DNA of 40,091 nt from an uncultured Prevotella sp. (GTDB lineage Bacteria > Bacteroidota > Bacteroidia > Bacteroidales > Bacteroidaceae). The stretch spans positions 1 to 40,091 of the forward strand of contig CAJPPF010000004.1 of the NCBI GenBank assembly GCA_905372445.1, written 5' to 3'. The position numbers and the translations under genes were made by a program. The notes beneath the pieces are model-generated. The model saw only the letters and a program-made list of their open reading frames with translations, searched no databases and was not told the DNA's origin. This document shows, piece by piece, positions 8,740 to 17,663 of this stretch; the stretch's first letter is position 1; every line of letters begins with the position of its first letter.

Positions 8740-9884
8740 AGTGATTTCTTATAACATCTTCTACGCTTGTGGATTGTCACGTCAAGCTCCGACCATTGAC
8801 TCTGAACGGCAGTATTTGTCTCCATCTCTGCCTGGGTCTCGCCCCACTCCCAACCGTACGACACATAACGCGGAATAAGATCAGAGAACAACAGAGCATT
8901 AGCTCCCTTCTTACGATACTCCGGCAACACACCGACGAGCAGACAGTCAACAACCTTTGTTTTATGGAATTTCAACGCACGGAGTATGTGCCACCAGCCA
9001 AAAGGAAACAGTCGTCCGCGGCGGCATTTCTGCAATGCCTTAGTCAGTGAAGGGATCGTAATACCAAAACCAACAAGTTTGTTATCGCATGTCGAATCCT
9101 CTATGAGTGTGATAAGATCGTAATCAACGAAGTTAAGATATAGTTTTACATACTGGTCAATCTGCTTCTCCGATAGCTCCGAGAAACCATAGAGGTCTTG
9201 GTAGCATATATTTATCAGTTCAAAAATCTTCTTCCCATAGCCTCCATTGAAGACCTCCTTGCGGTTTTTTATCTTTTTCACGCGTAGTCCGTAGCGTGTC
9301 TGAATCATCTCTGATATCTTTGCATATTTCTCCGGCACCTCAGAAGGAATAGGCAACTTACACTCGATATAGTTATTATCAGCCTCCCAACCGCCGAGTT
9401 TCTCCATGTGCTCAGGATAATACGGATAGTTGTAAGGCAGCGGCATTGTTCCGAGCTGGTCGAAACCCTCAATGAGCATTCCTTCCGGGTCGAAGTCAGT
9501 GAAACCAAGCGGACCGACAATTTGGTTCATTCCCCTTGCCCGTCCCCACTCCTCGACAGTCTCTAAAAGGGCACGTGACACCTCTATGTCATCAATGAAC
9601 TCAATCCATCCGAAGCGCACGTCCTTTCTGTTCCATTTTGTGTTTGCCTTATGATTGATTATCGCCGCCACGCGACCGACAAGCTTTCCATCCTTGTAAC
9701 AGAGAAAATAATCAGCCTCACAAAATTCGAAAGCAGCATTTTTCTTCTTGTCAAGAGCTCCCATCTCATCAAAAAAGAGCGGCGGAGCATCATATTCATT
9801 GCCTTTATAAAGATCGTAATGCAGGTCTATGAAACGAGTAAGGTCTTTCTTATTCTCGACCTTCTTAATTTCTATTTTTGCCAT
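8736..9884 (-). CDS. GNAT-type N-acetyltransferase-like protein
   Basis: A 382-residue cytoplasmic protein of a Bacteroidota family usually annotated as a GNAT-domain or hypothetical protein. The start MAKIEIKKVENKKDLTRFIDLHYDLY and the DYFLCYKDGKLVGRVAAIINH stretch look like an N-terminal GNAT half. Near the C-terminus VVDCLLVGVLPEYRKKGANALLF resembles the acetyl-CoA-binding strand and pyrophosphate loop of a second GNAT half. Conserved patches include GPLGFTDFDPEGMLIEGFDQ and YNYPYYPEHMEKLG. The substrate is unknown. It stands alone, convergent with the PAP2 gene and divergent from the SDR gene. Its stop codon (8736-8738) is made by the edge of repeat copy A. Confidence 0.7.
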   Translation of the reverse strand: MAKIEIKKVENKKDLTRFIDLHYDLYKGNEYDAPPLFFDEMGALDKKKNAAFEFCEADYFLCYKDGKLVGRVAAIINHKANTKWNRKDVRFGWIEFIDDIEVSRALLETVEEWGRARGMNQIVGPLGFTDFDPEGMLIEGFDQLGTMPLPYNYPYYPEHMEKLGGWEADNNYIECKLPIPSEVPEKYAKISEMIQTRYGLRVKKIKNRKEVFNGGYGKKIFELINICYQDLYGFSELSEKQIDQYVKLYLNFVDYDLITLIEDSTCDNKLVGFGITIPSLTKALQKCRRGRLFPFGWWHILRALKFHKTKVVDCLLVGVLPEYRKKGANALLFSDLIPRYVSYGWEWGETQAEMETNTAVQSQWSELDVTIHKRRRCYKKSL

Positions 9885-9914
9885 TTACTCAATTATTTCT
9901 TGTTTTTGAAATGG

Positions 9915-9945
9915 CAAAGGTAACTAAAAAAAATGAATTTCACAA
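9915..9945 (-). promoter_or_regulatory. Promoter of the GNAT-like gene
   Basis: On the minus strand TACCTTTG (9915-9922) matches the TAnnTTTG -7 box. A TTG at 9943-9945 lies 20 bases upstream of it, the spacing expected for the -33 element. The box is about 30 bases before the ATG. Confidence 0.7.
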
Positions 9946-9963
9946 TACGCGCGTGTTATTTTC

Positions 9964-9992
9964 TTTTGTTTTCCGCTTTTTTGCTATCTTTG
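9964..9992 (+). promoter_or_regulatory. Promoter of the SDR/DUF4838 pair
   Basis: TATCTTTG at 9985-9992 is a perfect TAnnTTTG -7 box 18 bases before the ATG at 10011. TTTTG at 9964-9968 is a plausible -33 element, somewhat close. It is divergent from the GNAT-like promoter. Confidence 0.75.
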
Positions 9993-10010
9993 CACAAATA
10001 ATTTATCAAT

Positions 10011-10841
10011 ATGAATTCACAAGAAACCACACAAGGCAACCCAGTTGTTGTCATCACAGGTGCATCGTCGGGCATAGGGCGCGAGGTGGCACGACAAATG
10101 TCAGAGAAGAATTTCACGGTATATGATCTGTCGCGTACAGAGCGCCCTCAGGAGGGCGTCAGTCATCTGACATGCGATGTCACAAATCGTGACAGTATTA
10201 AAACAGCCATCGACACCGTCATTGACCGCTCTTCGAGAATCGATATTCTCATTCTCTGTGCCGGCTCTGGTGTTGCCGGAGCATTAGAGATGATGACAGA
10301 GGAGGAAATGCTCTTTCAGTTCGACGTCAACGCACACGGTCCTCTCCGCGTAGCACAAGCCGCACTGCCTTATATGCGCAACCAGCAGCTCAACCGTAAT
10401 GGCGAGCGAGGAAGGATTCTATTCATCAGTTCCGTGGGAGCTATCTTCCCGTTGCCATTCCAAGGTCTGTATTCTGCCACAAAGACATCAGTAAATGCCA
10501 TCGCCTATGCCATGCGCAACGAGCTTCACCCCTTCCATATCCAGGTATCGAGCATTCTGCCGGGCGATGTGAAGACAGGCTTCACTGCAGCGCGGAAGAG
10601 CAACACCAACGGCAGTGAGATATACACTCACATGAACGATGCCTTTGAGGCAATGGCAAGCGACGAGATCAACGGCAGTTCGCCTGTGACCATAGCCGGA
10701 AGAATCGTTAAGATAGCAATGAAGAAGAGACTGAAGATGTACTACACTCTCGACTGGCTCTCAAAGGCTCAGTATATGCTTCAGAATATTGCTCCACACT
10801 CTCTCATACTGTATGTTCTGCGTAAGATGTATAAATGTTAG
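10011..10841 (+). CDS. Short-chain dehydrogenase/reductase (SDR)
   Basis: A 276-residue classical SDR. The cofactor loop is TGASSGIG (Thr16-Gly23). The NNAG-equivalent motif reads LCAGSG. Catalytic residues are visible as Ser141 (ISSVGA), Tyr154 and Lys158 (YSATK). The length fits a soluble NAD(P)-dependent oxidoreductase with a C-terminal extension (KKRLKMYYTLDWLSKAQYML). The substrate cannot be told. The ATG is immediately downstream of a perfect promoter box. The DUF4838 gene begins 18 bases after its stop and is probably co-transcribed, though a functional link is not obvious. Confidence 0.9.
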   Translation: MNSQETTQGNPVVVITGASSGIGREVARQMSEKNFTVYDLSRTERPQEGVSHLTCDVTNRDSIKTAIDTVIDRSSRIDILILCAGSGVAGALEMMTEEEMLFQFDVNAHGPLRVAQAALPYMRNQQLNRNGERGRILFISSVGAIFPLPFQGLYSATKTSVNAIAYAMRNELHPFHIQVSSILPGDVKTGFTAARKSNTNGSEIYTHMNDAFEAMASDEINGSSPVTIAGRIVKIAMKKRLKMYYTLDWLSKAQYMLQNIAPHSLILYVLRKMYKC

Positions 10842-10859
10842 AATAAACCATTCATTAAT

Positions 10860-13043
10860 ATGTTGAACAGCATAAAGAAAACAGCAGTGCTTCTGCTCAT
10901 GTCGATCATTTGTCTTAACGCATCTGCACAGCTGACAATAGTAAAGAATGGCAAAGCAAAAACCGCAATTGCCATTGTCGATGACAACAGTGCCAACAAT
11001 GCGGCAGCGAAGCTATTACAGGACTTTATAAACCGTATCACCGGCGCAGTGTTGCCCCTTTCTCCGACAACTGGCAAGGGCACACACATCATTATCGGCG
11101 AGCAGTCGTCGAAGGTCGGCGAGGATGGTTTCGAGATCGTATGCAAAAAGGGCATACTACATATCAAGACAGGAGGCGACAAGGGGTCCATATATGGCGT
11201 TGTCACTCTGCTTGAGGACGTCCTGGGCGTGAAATACTACGCAAAGGACTTCTATACTCTCGACAAGCGACCTACGATAACCATTCCTGCGCTCCACCGT
11301 AGCGAGTCGCCTGCATTCCGCTATCGTCAGACACAAAGCTATGGATATGAAGACCCGATATACAAGATGTGGTTTCGTCTGGAGGAGCCTAAGGAGCTGT
11401 TCATTGGCAATATGTGGGTTCACACCTTCAACCGCATCCTGCCTTCAAAGCGCTTCGGCAAGGAGCATCCCGAGTATTACTCACTGATAAACGGCGAGCG
11501 ACGCCCGGGCGACCACAGCCAATGGTGTCTGACCAATCCCGATGTCTTTGAGGCGGCATGCACACAGCTCGACAGCATCTTCCGCGCCAATCCTGGAATG
11601 AAAATGATCAGCGTTAGCCAGAACGACGGAAACGACACCTACTGCCACTGCGAGAACTGCATGGCTGTCGACGAATACGAAGGCGCCCACAGCGGAAACT
11701 ACATACGATTCCTTAACAAACTGGCGGAACGATACCCCGACAAGGAGTTTTCTACCCTCGCCTACCTCTTCACCATGCAACCGCCGAAGCATGTCAAGCC
11801 GTTGCCTAACGTGAACATAATGCTATGCGACATTGACTGCAAGCGCGAGGTGCCACTGACAGAAAACGCGTCAGGACGGCAGTTTGTCGAAGCTCTCGAG
11901 GGGTGGTCGCGCATTTCAGATAATATCTTCGTATGGGACTACGGCATCAATTTCGACAATACCGTAAGCCCATTCCCAAACTTCCATATCCTGCAACCTA
12001 ACATTAAGCTGTTCAAGGACAATCATGTGACGATGCACTTCTCGCAGGTCAACGGTATCAAAGGCGGTGATTTCACCGAACTGCGTGCCTACATGATTGC
12101 AAAACTCATGTGGAATCCCTGTCAGGATGCCGACAGCCTGATGCTTGATTTCATGGAGGGTTACTACGGCAAGGCGGCTCCGTTCATGTACCAATATCAG
12201 AAGCTCATGCAGGGCGCCCTTCTCTGTAGCGGCGTCGACCTGTGGATATACGACTCGCCGATATCGCATAAGGACGGAATGCTCAACGAACGGATGATAA
12301 AGACCTACAACGAACTGTTCGACAAAGCCGAAGCGGCTGTCAGCGATGATGCCGTCAGGCTGTATCATGTGCAGCAGAGCCGACTCACACTGCAATATTC
12401 CGAACTCGAGATAGCCCGCACGAAACCCGGCAACGACCGTTCGGCACTGCTCGACCTTTTCGAGCAACGCACTGCCGACTTCGGCGTACAGACACTTAAC
12501 GAACGCAACAACAAACCGGCAGACTACTGCAAACTCTACCGCAAACGCTTCCTTCCGCAGAAAGAGAAAAGCATGGCGCAGGGAGCAAAGGTGACATTCC
12601 TCCTGCCTCCGGAGAAGAAATATGCCAAACTGGGCGAGACTGCCATCACCGACGGACTGTTCGGCGGAACGACATACGTGGAGAGCTGGGTCGGATGGAA
12701 AGGTGAGGACGCATCGTTCATTATCGACCTTGGCGAAGAAAAGACGTTCCGCACTATCACAACCGACTTCCTGCATCAGTTAGGAGCATGGATATTGCTG
12801 CCTAAGGGAGGCACATACTCAGTCAGCACCGACGGTACGACTTTCACGCCATTCGGCAACTTCGAGTTTGCCGAAGACCGCGACATGCAGGTTAAGTTCG
12901 TCGAAGGCAAAGCAGAAAGCAGTAGCGCCGTCAGCGCACGATACATTAAAGTCGATGTCAAGACACTTGGACTGTGTCCCGACTGGCACTATGGTGTGGG
13001 ATATGAAGCTTGGTTCTTCCTCGACGAGGTGGGCGTATATTAA
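10860..13043 (+). CDS. Secreted DUF4838 protein with C-terminal discoidin (F5/8 type C) domain
   Basis: A 727-residue protein with signal peptide (cut after ASA, residue 23). Residues about 25-135 look like the alpha-glucuronidase-type N-terminal domain (AAAKLLQDFINRITGAVLPL..., GDKGSIYGVVTLLEDVLGVKYY). Residues about 170-440 are the DUF4838 core, including SVSQNDGNDTYCHCENC with Cys262, Cys264 and Cys267, which could bind a metal. The last ~145 residues form a jelly-roll of the discoidin/CBM32 type (FIIDLGEEKTFRTITTDF ... ARYIKVDVKTLG). This architecture is common in Bacteroidota glycan-degrading loci and suggests a glycoside hydrolase or glycan-binding role, but the reaction is not known to me. 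It is likely expressed with the SDR gene. Confidence 0.8.
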   Translation: MLNSIKKTAVLLLMSIICLNASAQLTIVKNGKAKTAIAIVDDNSANNAAAKLLQDFINRITGAVLPLSPTTGKGTHIIIGEQSSKVGEDGFEIVCKKGILHIKTGGDKGSIYGVVTLLEDVLGVKYYAKDFYTLDKRPTITIPALHRSESPAFRYRQTQSYGYEDPIYKMWFRLEEPKELFIGNMWVHTFNRILPSKRFGKEHPEYYSLINGERRPGDHSQWCLTNPDVFEAACTQLDSIFRANPGMKMISVSQNDGNDTYCHCENCMAVDEYEGAHSGNYIRFLNKLAERYPDKEFSTLAYLFTMQPPKHVKPLPNVNIMLCDIDCKREVPLTENASGRQFVEALEGWSRISDNIFVWDYGINFDNTVSPFPNFHILQPNIKLFKDNHVTMHFSQVNGIKGGDFTELRAYMIAKLMWNPCQDADSLMLDFMEGYYGKAAPFMYQYQKLMQGALLCSGVDLWIYDSPISHKDGMLNERMIKTYNELFDKAEAAVSDDAVRLYHVQQSRLTLQYSELEIARTKPGNDRSALLDLFEQRTADFGVQTLNERNNKPADYCKLYRKRFLPQKEKSMAQGAKVTFLLPPEKKYAKLGETAITDGLFGGTTYVESWVGWKGEDASFIIDLGEEKTFRTITTDFLHQLGAWILLPKGGTYSVSTDGTTFTPFGNFEFAEDRDMQVKFVEGKAESSSAVSARYIKVDVKTLGLCPDWHYGVGYEAWFFLDEVGVY

Positions 13044-13521
13044 GCTATAATCGTTCATTATATTCTGCCTTATCCACGTCTGATAGAGAAGAAAGAAACC
13101 ATGACATACTCTGCTAACCGTTTTATATAAAAATCGATAAGGTAAAGAAAATTCACAAGAAAAAATCTTTTCGGAAAATCACGAAATAGAAATGATTTTT
13201 CAGAAAAACGCCAGAAAAACATTGATAAAACCGTCCGAAAATGGCCATTCCGCCCGAATGATGTTGTAGAAAGGACGGAATGAGATGATAGAAAGAACGG
13301 AATGAGCGTTTAATAACGGTGCTTTCAGACGATGAAAACATAGGTTTTAGAAACTCATTCCGCTCTTATTTTCATCCATTGACAGTTAACCAGCTGAATG
13401 TCAACGACATAGCAAGCTACTCAAAACTTCGGTATTCGTCCGTCATCTAACGGTTGGTTAATCAGAGAAGAATCTCAGAGCGTCAGAGAAGACAATTTGT
13501 AAAGTTTTGCGTTCTTTTATT
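13044..13521. other. Intergenic region with 22-bp periodic sequence
   Basis: No gene is seen. It is A+T-rich and holds the 22-bp-period array described separately (13173-13306), then a divergent inverted copy of its CTCATTCCG core at 13354-13362. Short open frames here run through repeat DNA and have no recognisable product. No clear terminator for the DUF4838 gene is visible. Confidence 0.6.
13173..13306 (-). repeat. Degenerate 22-bp-period array
   Basis: Read on the minus strand, units 13283-13304 and 13261-13282 share CATTCCGT-C/T-CTTTCT and then differ. Stepping on by 22 bases (13239-13260, 13217-13238, 13195-13216, 13173-13194) gives increasingly degenerate units that mostly keep a T-run at the same phase. 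The core resembles that of the array at 32720-32807. Confidence 0.55.
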
Positions 13522-13719
13522 CCAAAACGGTCAATAGATTCCTTGCCTGATCTCGTCTGATTGTTGAGCAGATTAGCAGTCTTGTTACCGCGGGCGTAGC
13601 GGGCTACGTCGAGATGTAATGACAGCGCAGATGCCGGCAAGCGGACTAAAGCAGGCAGGAAGCATGACGGTAATAACAAATCTAAGCAAATGCGGTATAA
13701 TGACCGTTTGGGGTTTATT
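13522..13719 (+). repeat. Dispersed ~200 bp repeat, copy B
   Basis: Begins CCAAAACGGTCAATAGATTCC and ends TAATGACCGTTTGGGGTTT, so the ends are imperfect inverted repeats. The interior contains the CGTAGC-GG-GCTACG hairpin and a long block (about 13596-13700) nearly identical to copy C, with scattered substitutions. It lies between convergent genes. Confidence 0.9.
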
Positions 13720-13732
13720 CGGAAGGCAAACA

Positions 13733-13768
13733 ATCAACGCCCGACATCGTATGGTGCCGGGCGTTGAT
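13733..13768 (-). terminator. Hairpin terminator after manA
   Basis: ATCAACGCCCGACATC (13733-13748) pairs with GTGCCGGGCGTTGAT (13755-13768 region) with one or two mismatches. On the minus strand it is followed by TGTTTGCC, only moderately T-rich. It lies about 20 bases after the manA stop and would end the dxs-trkA-trkH-manA transcript. Confidence 0.65.
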
Positions 13769-13787
13769 AATATATTAAAGATACGGA

Positions 13788-14744
13788 TCAGACGTAAGTC
13801 TCGAGGAACTTCACCGTTCCCTCTACTTTTACCTGTGCGTTTGTCGCAGGCAGGAGTATCGTTTCGCCTGCTTTCAGGCTTGTGGTGTTTCCCTTTGCAT
13901 CGGTGACAGTGCCTTCGCCGGAGAGACCAATGAGAATCACGAAACTGTCGAGTTCGCTGTAATCGATTGTCATAGGCTCATTCAAGTCATAGACCGCGGT
14001 ATTGAAATAAGGACAAGAGACAAGGTTTACACCCTGGTTCTTCTCAGGAAGATAGTTCGTGCGGTAGTCCTTCTCAACATTGTAGTTGATTGCCTCGGCA
14101 GCCTGTTTTGTATGCAGCTCGCGATAGTTGCCATCCTTATCTTTACGCTTGAAATCATAGATACGCCATGTGACATCGCTTGTCTGCTGAATCTCTGCAA
14201 GGAAACAGCCTGCACCGATAGCGTGGATGCGTCCTGCCGGCAGGAAGAACACGTCGTCCTCCTTCACCTCATACTGTGCGAGGGCATCACAGATAGTGTC
14301 GTTCTCGACCATTGCAGCATACTCCTCGGGTGTGATTTTCTTCTTCAGACCAGAGTAGAGCTTCGCTCCCTTGTCGCTGCTCATGAGATACCACATCTCC
14401 GTCTTACCGCGCCGACGTCCCTGACGCAGAGCTATCTCATCGGTAGGATGCACCTGAATGGAGAGGTCGTCGCGCGCATCGATGAACTTTATAAGGAGTG
14501 GGAACTCATTGCCGAAACGCTCATAATTATCTTGTCCTACGAGTTTCGAGCCAAGACGCTCTACCAAAACATTGAGTGGCGTACCGTCATACTCGCCTCC
14601 ATCGACCACTGTCTCATTATTCTTTACACCAGAAATCTCCCAGCTCTCACCGACATTGGTAAGGTCGCTGTCGAGATGCTTGAAAGGGATGATCTTTTCG
14701 CCACCCCAAAGTGACTGCATAAGCAGAGGTTTGAATTTGAACAT
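13788..14744 (-). CDS. manA: Mannose-6-phosphate isomerase, class I
   Basis: A 318-residue cupin-fold enzyme that interconverts mannose-6-phosphate and fructose-6-phosphate; the length matches the short (Bacillus/Bacteroides) type. Zn ligands are visible: Gln97 and His99 in LSIQVHPTDE, Glu116 in GKTEMWYL, and His174 in PAGRIHAIGAG. The N-terminal QSLWGG motif is also typical. It is last in a minus-strand run dxs-trkA-trkH-manA and starts 37 bases after trkH. The product feeds GDP-mannose for surface glycans or, in reverse, takes mannose from N-glycan breakdown, which would suit the PUL at the right edge; the link is inferred. Confidence 0.95.
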   Translation of the reverse strand: MFKFKPLLMQSLWGGEKIIPFKHLDSDLTNVGESWEISGVKNNETVVDGGEYDGTPLNVLVERLGSKLVGQDNYERFGNEFPLLIKFIDARDDLSIQVHPTDEIALRQGRRRGKTEMWYLMSSDKGAKLYSGLKKKITPEEYAAMVENDTICDALAQYEVKEDDVFFLPAGRIHAIGAGCFLAEIQQTSDVTWRIYDFKRKDKDGNYRELHTKQAAEAINYNVEKDYRTNYLPEKNQGVNLVSCPYFNTAVYDLNEPMTIDYSELDSFVILIGLSGEGTVTDAKGNTTSLKAGETILLPATNAQVKVEGTVKFLETYV

Positions 14745-14781
14745 ATTGTTTCTTGTTTTTATTGTTTATTTTACATATCAA

Positions 14782-16239
14782 TCAATTATCCTTCCAGAAT
14801 GAGCGTGTGAATATCACCAATACGCTGAAGAACTCTAAACGTCCGAGGAGCATAGAGAACACACACATCCATTTGGCAAATACGGGTAATACACTCCACG
14901 ACATGGTTGGACCAATCTCTATACCCAGTGTCGGACCTACATTGCCAAGACTGCTCAAGATGATTGTAATGGCATTGGTGGAATCGATGCCTGCCACTGA
15001 CAACACAAATGCCTGTATGAAAATCAGCATCAAATACACCGATATCAATGCCAGCAGCGAATTGCGTTTCTGCTGAGAGACGTTATTACCATCGACACTT
15101 AAAGGAATGACGGCATTCGGGTGCAGAAGCTGGCGAAACTCGTTCTTCACCATCTTCACAATCATTACCAGACGAATACATTTCAGACCACCGGCAGTAC
15201 TGCCCGACATGCCCCCAACGAACATCAATGCAGCCAGAGCGATCCATGTGACGTGCGGCCAGAGGGCAGCGTCTTCGCTGAACAAGCCCGTTGTGGTTAT
15301 GAACGACACTACCTGAAACAGCGACGACCGGAAGGCATGCTCTATGCCATAGCCATTGCGGATGATGAGTTCCAACATTATGAAAAATGTAGCACCGGCT
15401 ATCAGCGACAGATACAATCGTAGTTCATAGTTCCTTACAAACTGCTTGAACTTGAGTTTCATTACGGCAGAACCCAACAGCACAAAGTTCACACCTGAGA
15501 GAAAGCAGAAAACGATACACGTATATTCGATTGCCGGCGAGCGGAAGAACTCCGTACTCATGTTGTGTGTGGCGAATCCACCTGTCGCAGTAGTCGTCAT
15601 GGCGTAGTTGACCGCATCGAAATCAGACATTCCGAAATAGTAATAGCACGCACCGCAGGCAATGGTCAGAATGATATATACGGACCAAATCCATTTGGCA
15701 CTCGTCGACAGTCGCGGATGCAGTTTTGTCCTGATAGGTCCGGTAGCCTCAGCGGCAAAGACACGCACGGAACCGCCCGTCATCGACGGCAGGAGGGCAA
15801 TGGTAAAGAATACTATTCCCAGACCACCTATCCACTGTGTCAGCGAACGGAAGAACAGGAGTCCGTGAGGCAACGCCTCAACGTCGTCGATTATCGTCGC
15901 ACCTGTTGTGGTGAAGCCCGACATTGTCTCGAAATAGGCATCAGTGAAACTCTCTACATAGCCACTGATGAGGAATGGCAGGGTACCGAACAGACTGAAG
16001 ATAACCCATGACAGCGTCACGACGAGGTAAGCATCGCGACGAGTGAGTGAGTTGTTGGCTTGTCTGCCCAGATAACGGAAGAAGAGAGCACCAAAGAGAG
16101 TTATTATGAATGAGATGTTGAATGCGAGCAAATCAGGCTCGCCATAGTAGAAAGCTACCAACATGCAAAGCATCTGCAGTCCTGACTCTATGAAGAGCAG
16201 CGACCCTAACACCTTGAATATCATCTTACCGTTTATCAT
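14782..16239 (-). CDS. trkH: Trk-type potassium uptake channel protein TrkH
   Basis: A 485-residue polytopic membrane protein of the TrkH/KtrB superfamily. The four pore loops are visible in order: SGFTTTGAT, TTTATGGFATHNMS, ITTTGLFSED and SSLGNVGPTLG, whose glycines line the K+ filter. It translocates K+ across the inner membrane, gated by the peripheral NAD/ATP-binding TrkA encoded directly upstream (22-base gap). The length is normal for TrkH. The start at 16239 gives MINGKMIFKVLGSLLFIESG, a normal first membrane hairpin. Confidence 0.95.
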   Translation of the reverse strand: MINGKMIFKVLGSLLFIESGLQMLCMLVAFYYGEPDLLAFNISFIITLFGALFFRYLGRQANNSLTRRDAYLVVTLSWVIFSLFGTLPFLISGYVESFTDAYFETMSGFTTTGATIIDDVEALPHGLLFFRSLTQWIGGLGIVFFTIALLPSMTGGSVRVFAAEATGPIRTKLHPRLSTSAKWIWSVYIILTIACGACYYYFGMSDFDAVNYAMTTTATGGFATHNMSTEFFRSPAIEYTCIVFCFLSGVNFVLLGSAVMKLKFKQFVRNYELRLYLSLIAGATFFIMLELIIRNGYGIEHAFRSSLFQVVSFITTTGLFSEDAALWPHVTWIALAALMFVGGMSGSTAGGLKCIRLVMIVKMVKNEFRQLLHPNAVIPLSVDGNNVSQQKRNSLLALISVYLMLIFIQAFVLSVAGIDSTNAITIILSSLGNVGPTLGIEIGPTMSWSVLPVFAKWMCVFSMLLGRLEFFSVLVIFTRSFWKDN

Positions 16240-16261
16240 CGTCGGGTATTCTGTCAGTTAT

Positions 16262-17623
16262 TTAAAGTGAAAAACAGCATGATTTCTTGAACAATTCCTC
16301 CACACGGTTGATGTTGGCTTTATACGAGAACACCATGACGGTGTCGCCAGCCTGTATCTGGGTGTTACCGGAAACCAAGAAACCTTCTCCGTTACGCACA
16401 AGACCACCTATCGTCATGCCGCGTGGAATGGCAAGATCCTTGACAGGCTTTTTGGTGATGCGCGACCCTTCCATAGCGATAAACTCAGCCACATCGGCTT
16501 GCACAATGGTGAGGAAACGCATATTACGCACATTCTCATCGAGCATCAACTGATAGATATGACTTGCTGCAATGGTTTTCTTATTGATGATTGTACCAAT
16601 ATCCAAGCTCTCTGCCATACTGATGTAATCGAGGTTCTCGACCATCGCAATGGTCTTTCGCACACCTTGCTTCTTAGCAGCAAGACACGCAAGGATATTG
16701 GTCTCTGAATTGTTGGTGAGTGCTACGAAAGCTTGAGTATTCTTTATACCCTCTTCTGCCAGCAGAGAAGCGTCACGCCCGTCGCCATTGATGACAAGAC
16801 ACTTGTCGCCAAAGAGATCGTTAAGTTCATTACAACGGTTTTCGTTTATCTCGATAACCTTTGCGTGCATATAATCAGGAAGGTTCAGGATTGAGCGCAC
16901 ACAGGTCTTGCCGCCACCCATGAACATTGCGTTCTTGACGTCTGTATATCCCTCCTTACCTACAATCTTACGGATATAAGGAATGTATTGCTTTGTGGTC
17001 ATGAAGAACGCGAGGTCATATATTTCCAGCTCATCATTACCTCCGGGAATGAATGTCTCATTGCCGCGCTTCACAGCAACAACATGATAAGGGTCTTCCG
17101 GACCGCATATATCGCGCAGGGGACGACCTAAGATGGTGCATTCCTGACGAAGTTTTATACCAAGCATGACGAGTGCGCCGTCATGAACATCCCATCGCTG
17201 GCGAACCCACGACATCTTCAGTCCGCTGATGATGTCGTTGGCAGCAAGCATCTCAGGATAAATGATGCTGCTCAAGCCAAGACCTTTGTAGAAATCAATA
17301 TACTCGTCGAGGATGTATTCCTTGTTCTCCACCTTGGCAACGGTCTTCTTTGCACCTAACCTACGAGCCATGATACATGACTGAACGTTCTGATTCTCAT
17401 TAGATGTGACGGCTATGAACAGGTCAGCTTTTGCCACACCGACATCGCGCATCGTAGCAAGACTGCAAGGCGGAGCCTGCATGGTAAGGATGTCGTAATC
17501 GGCAGCTAACTGTGCCAAGCGCTCGCCGTCCTCGTCAATGAGTGTCACATCCTCGTTGTTACGCGAAAGGAGCTGTGACAGATGTGAGCCTATTGCCTTG
17601 GCTCCAACAATGATTATCTTCAT
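16262..17623 (-). CDS. trkA: Trk system potassium uptake regulatory subunit TrkA
   Basis: A 453-residue cytoplasmic protein with two tandem RCK units (RCK_N-RCK_C twice), the standard TrkA layout. It binds NAD(H)/nucleotides and gates TrkH, encoded next. The N-terminal dinucleotide loop reads GAKAIG instead of GxGxxG. The second loop, about residue 235, reads GGGKTC, lacking the final glycine. The rest of each Rossmann unit (VTLIDED, KVIEINENRCNELND, INGDGRDASLL) is intact. It starts 40 bases after dxs and is probably in the same transcript. Nucleotide affinity may be altered, but function is likely kept. Confidence 0.92.
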   Translation of the reverse strand: MKIIIVGAKAIGSHLSQLLSRNNEDVTLIDEDGERLAQLAADYDILTMQAPPCSLATMRDVGVAKADLFIAVTSNENQNVQSCIMARRLGAKKTVAKVENKEYILDEYIDFYKGLGLSSIIYPEMLAANDIISGLKMSWVRQRWDVHDGALVMLGIKLRQECTILGRPLRDICGPEDPYHVVAVKRGNETFIPGGNDELEIYDLAFFMTTKQYIPYIRKIVGKEGYTDVKNAMFMGGGKTCVRSILNLPDYMHAKVIEINENRCNELNDLFGDKCLVINGDGRDASLLAEEGIKNTQAFVALTNNSETNILACLAAKKQGVRKTIAMVENLDYISMAESLDIGTIINKKTIAASHIYQLMLDENVRNMRFLTIVQADVAEFIAMEGSRITKKPVKDLAIPRGMTIGGLVRNGEGFLVSGNTQIQAGDTVMVFSYKANINRVEELFKKSCCFSL

Positions 17624-17663
17624 AAATCAGTAATAGCCCACTGTTGCAGAGGGCATGTCTCGT

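Noticed and set aside
11916..12776. 286-codon open frame antisense to the DUF4838 gene
   Set aside because: It lies fully opposite a recognisable gene, with no promoter or protein family features.
13458..13733. 91-codon minus-strand open frame
   Set aside because: Most of it is repeat copy B read as protein (the SIDRFG peptide recurs in copy D); it is probably not a gene.
14112..14714. 200-codon open frame antisense to manA
   Set aside because: Shadow of a conserved gene.
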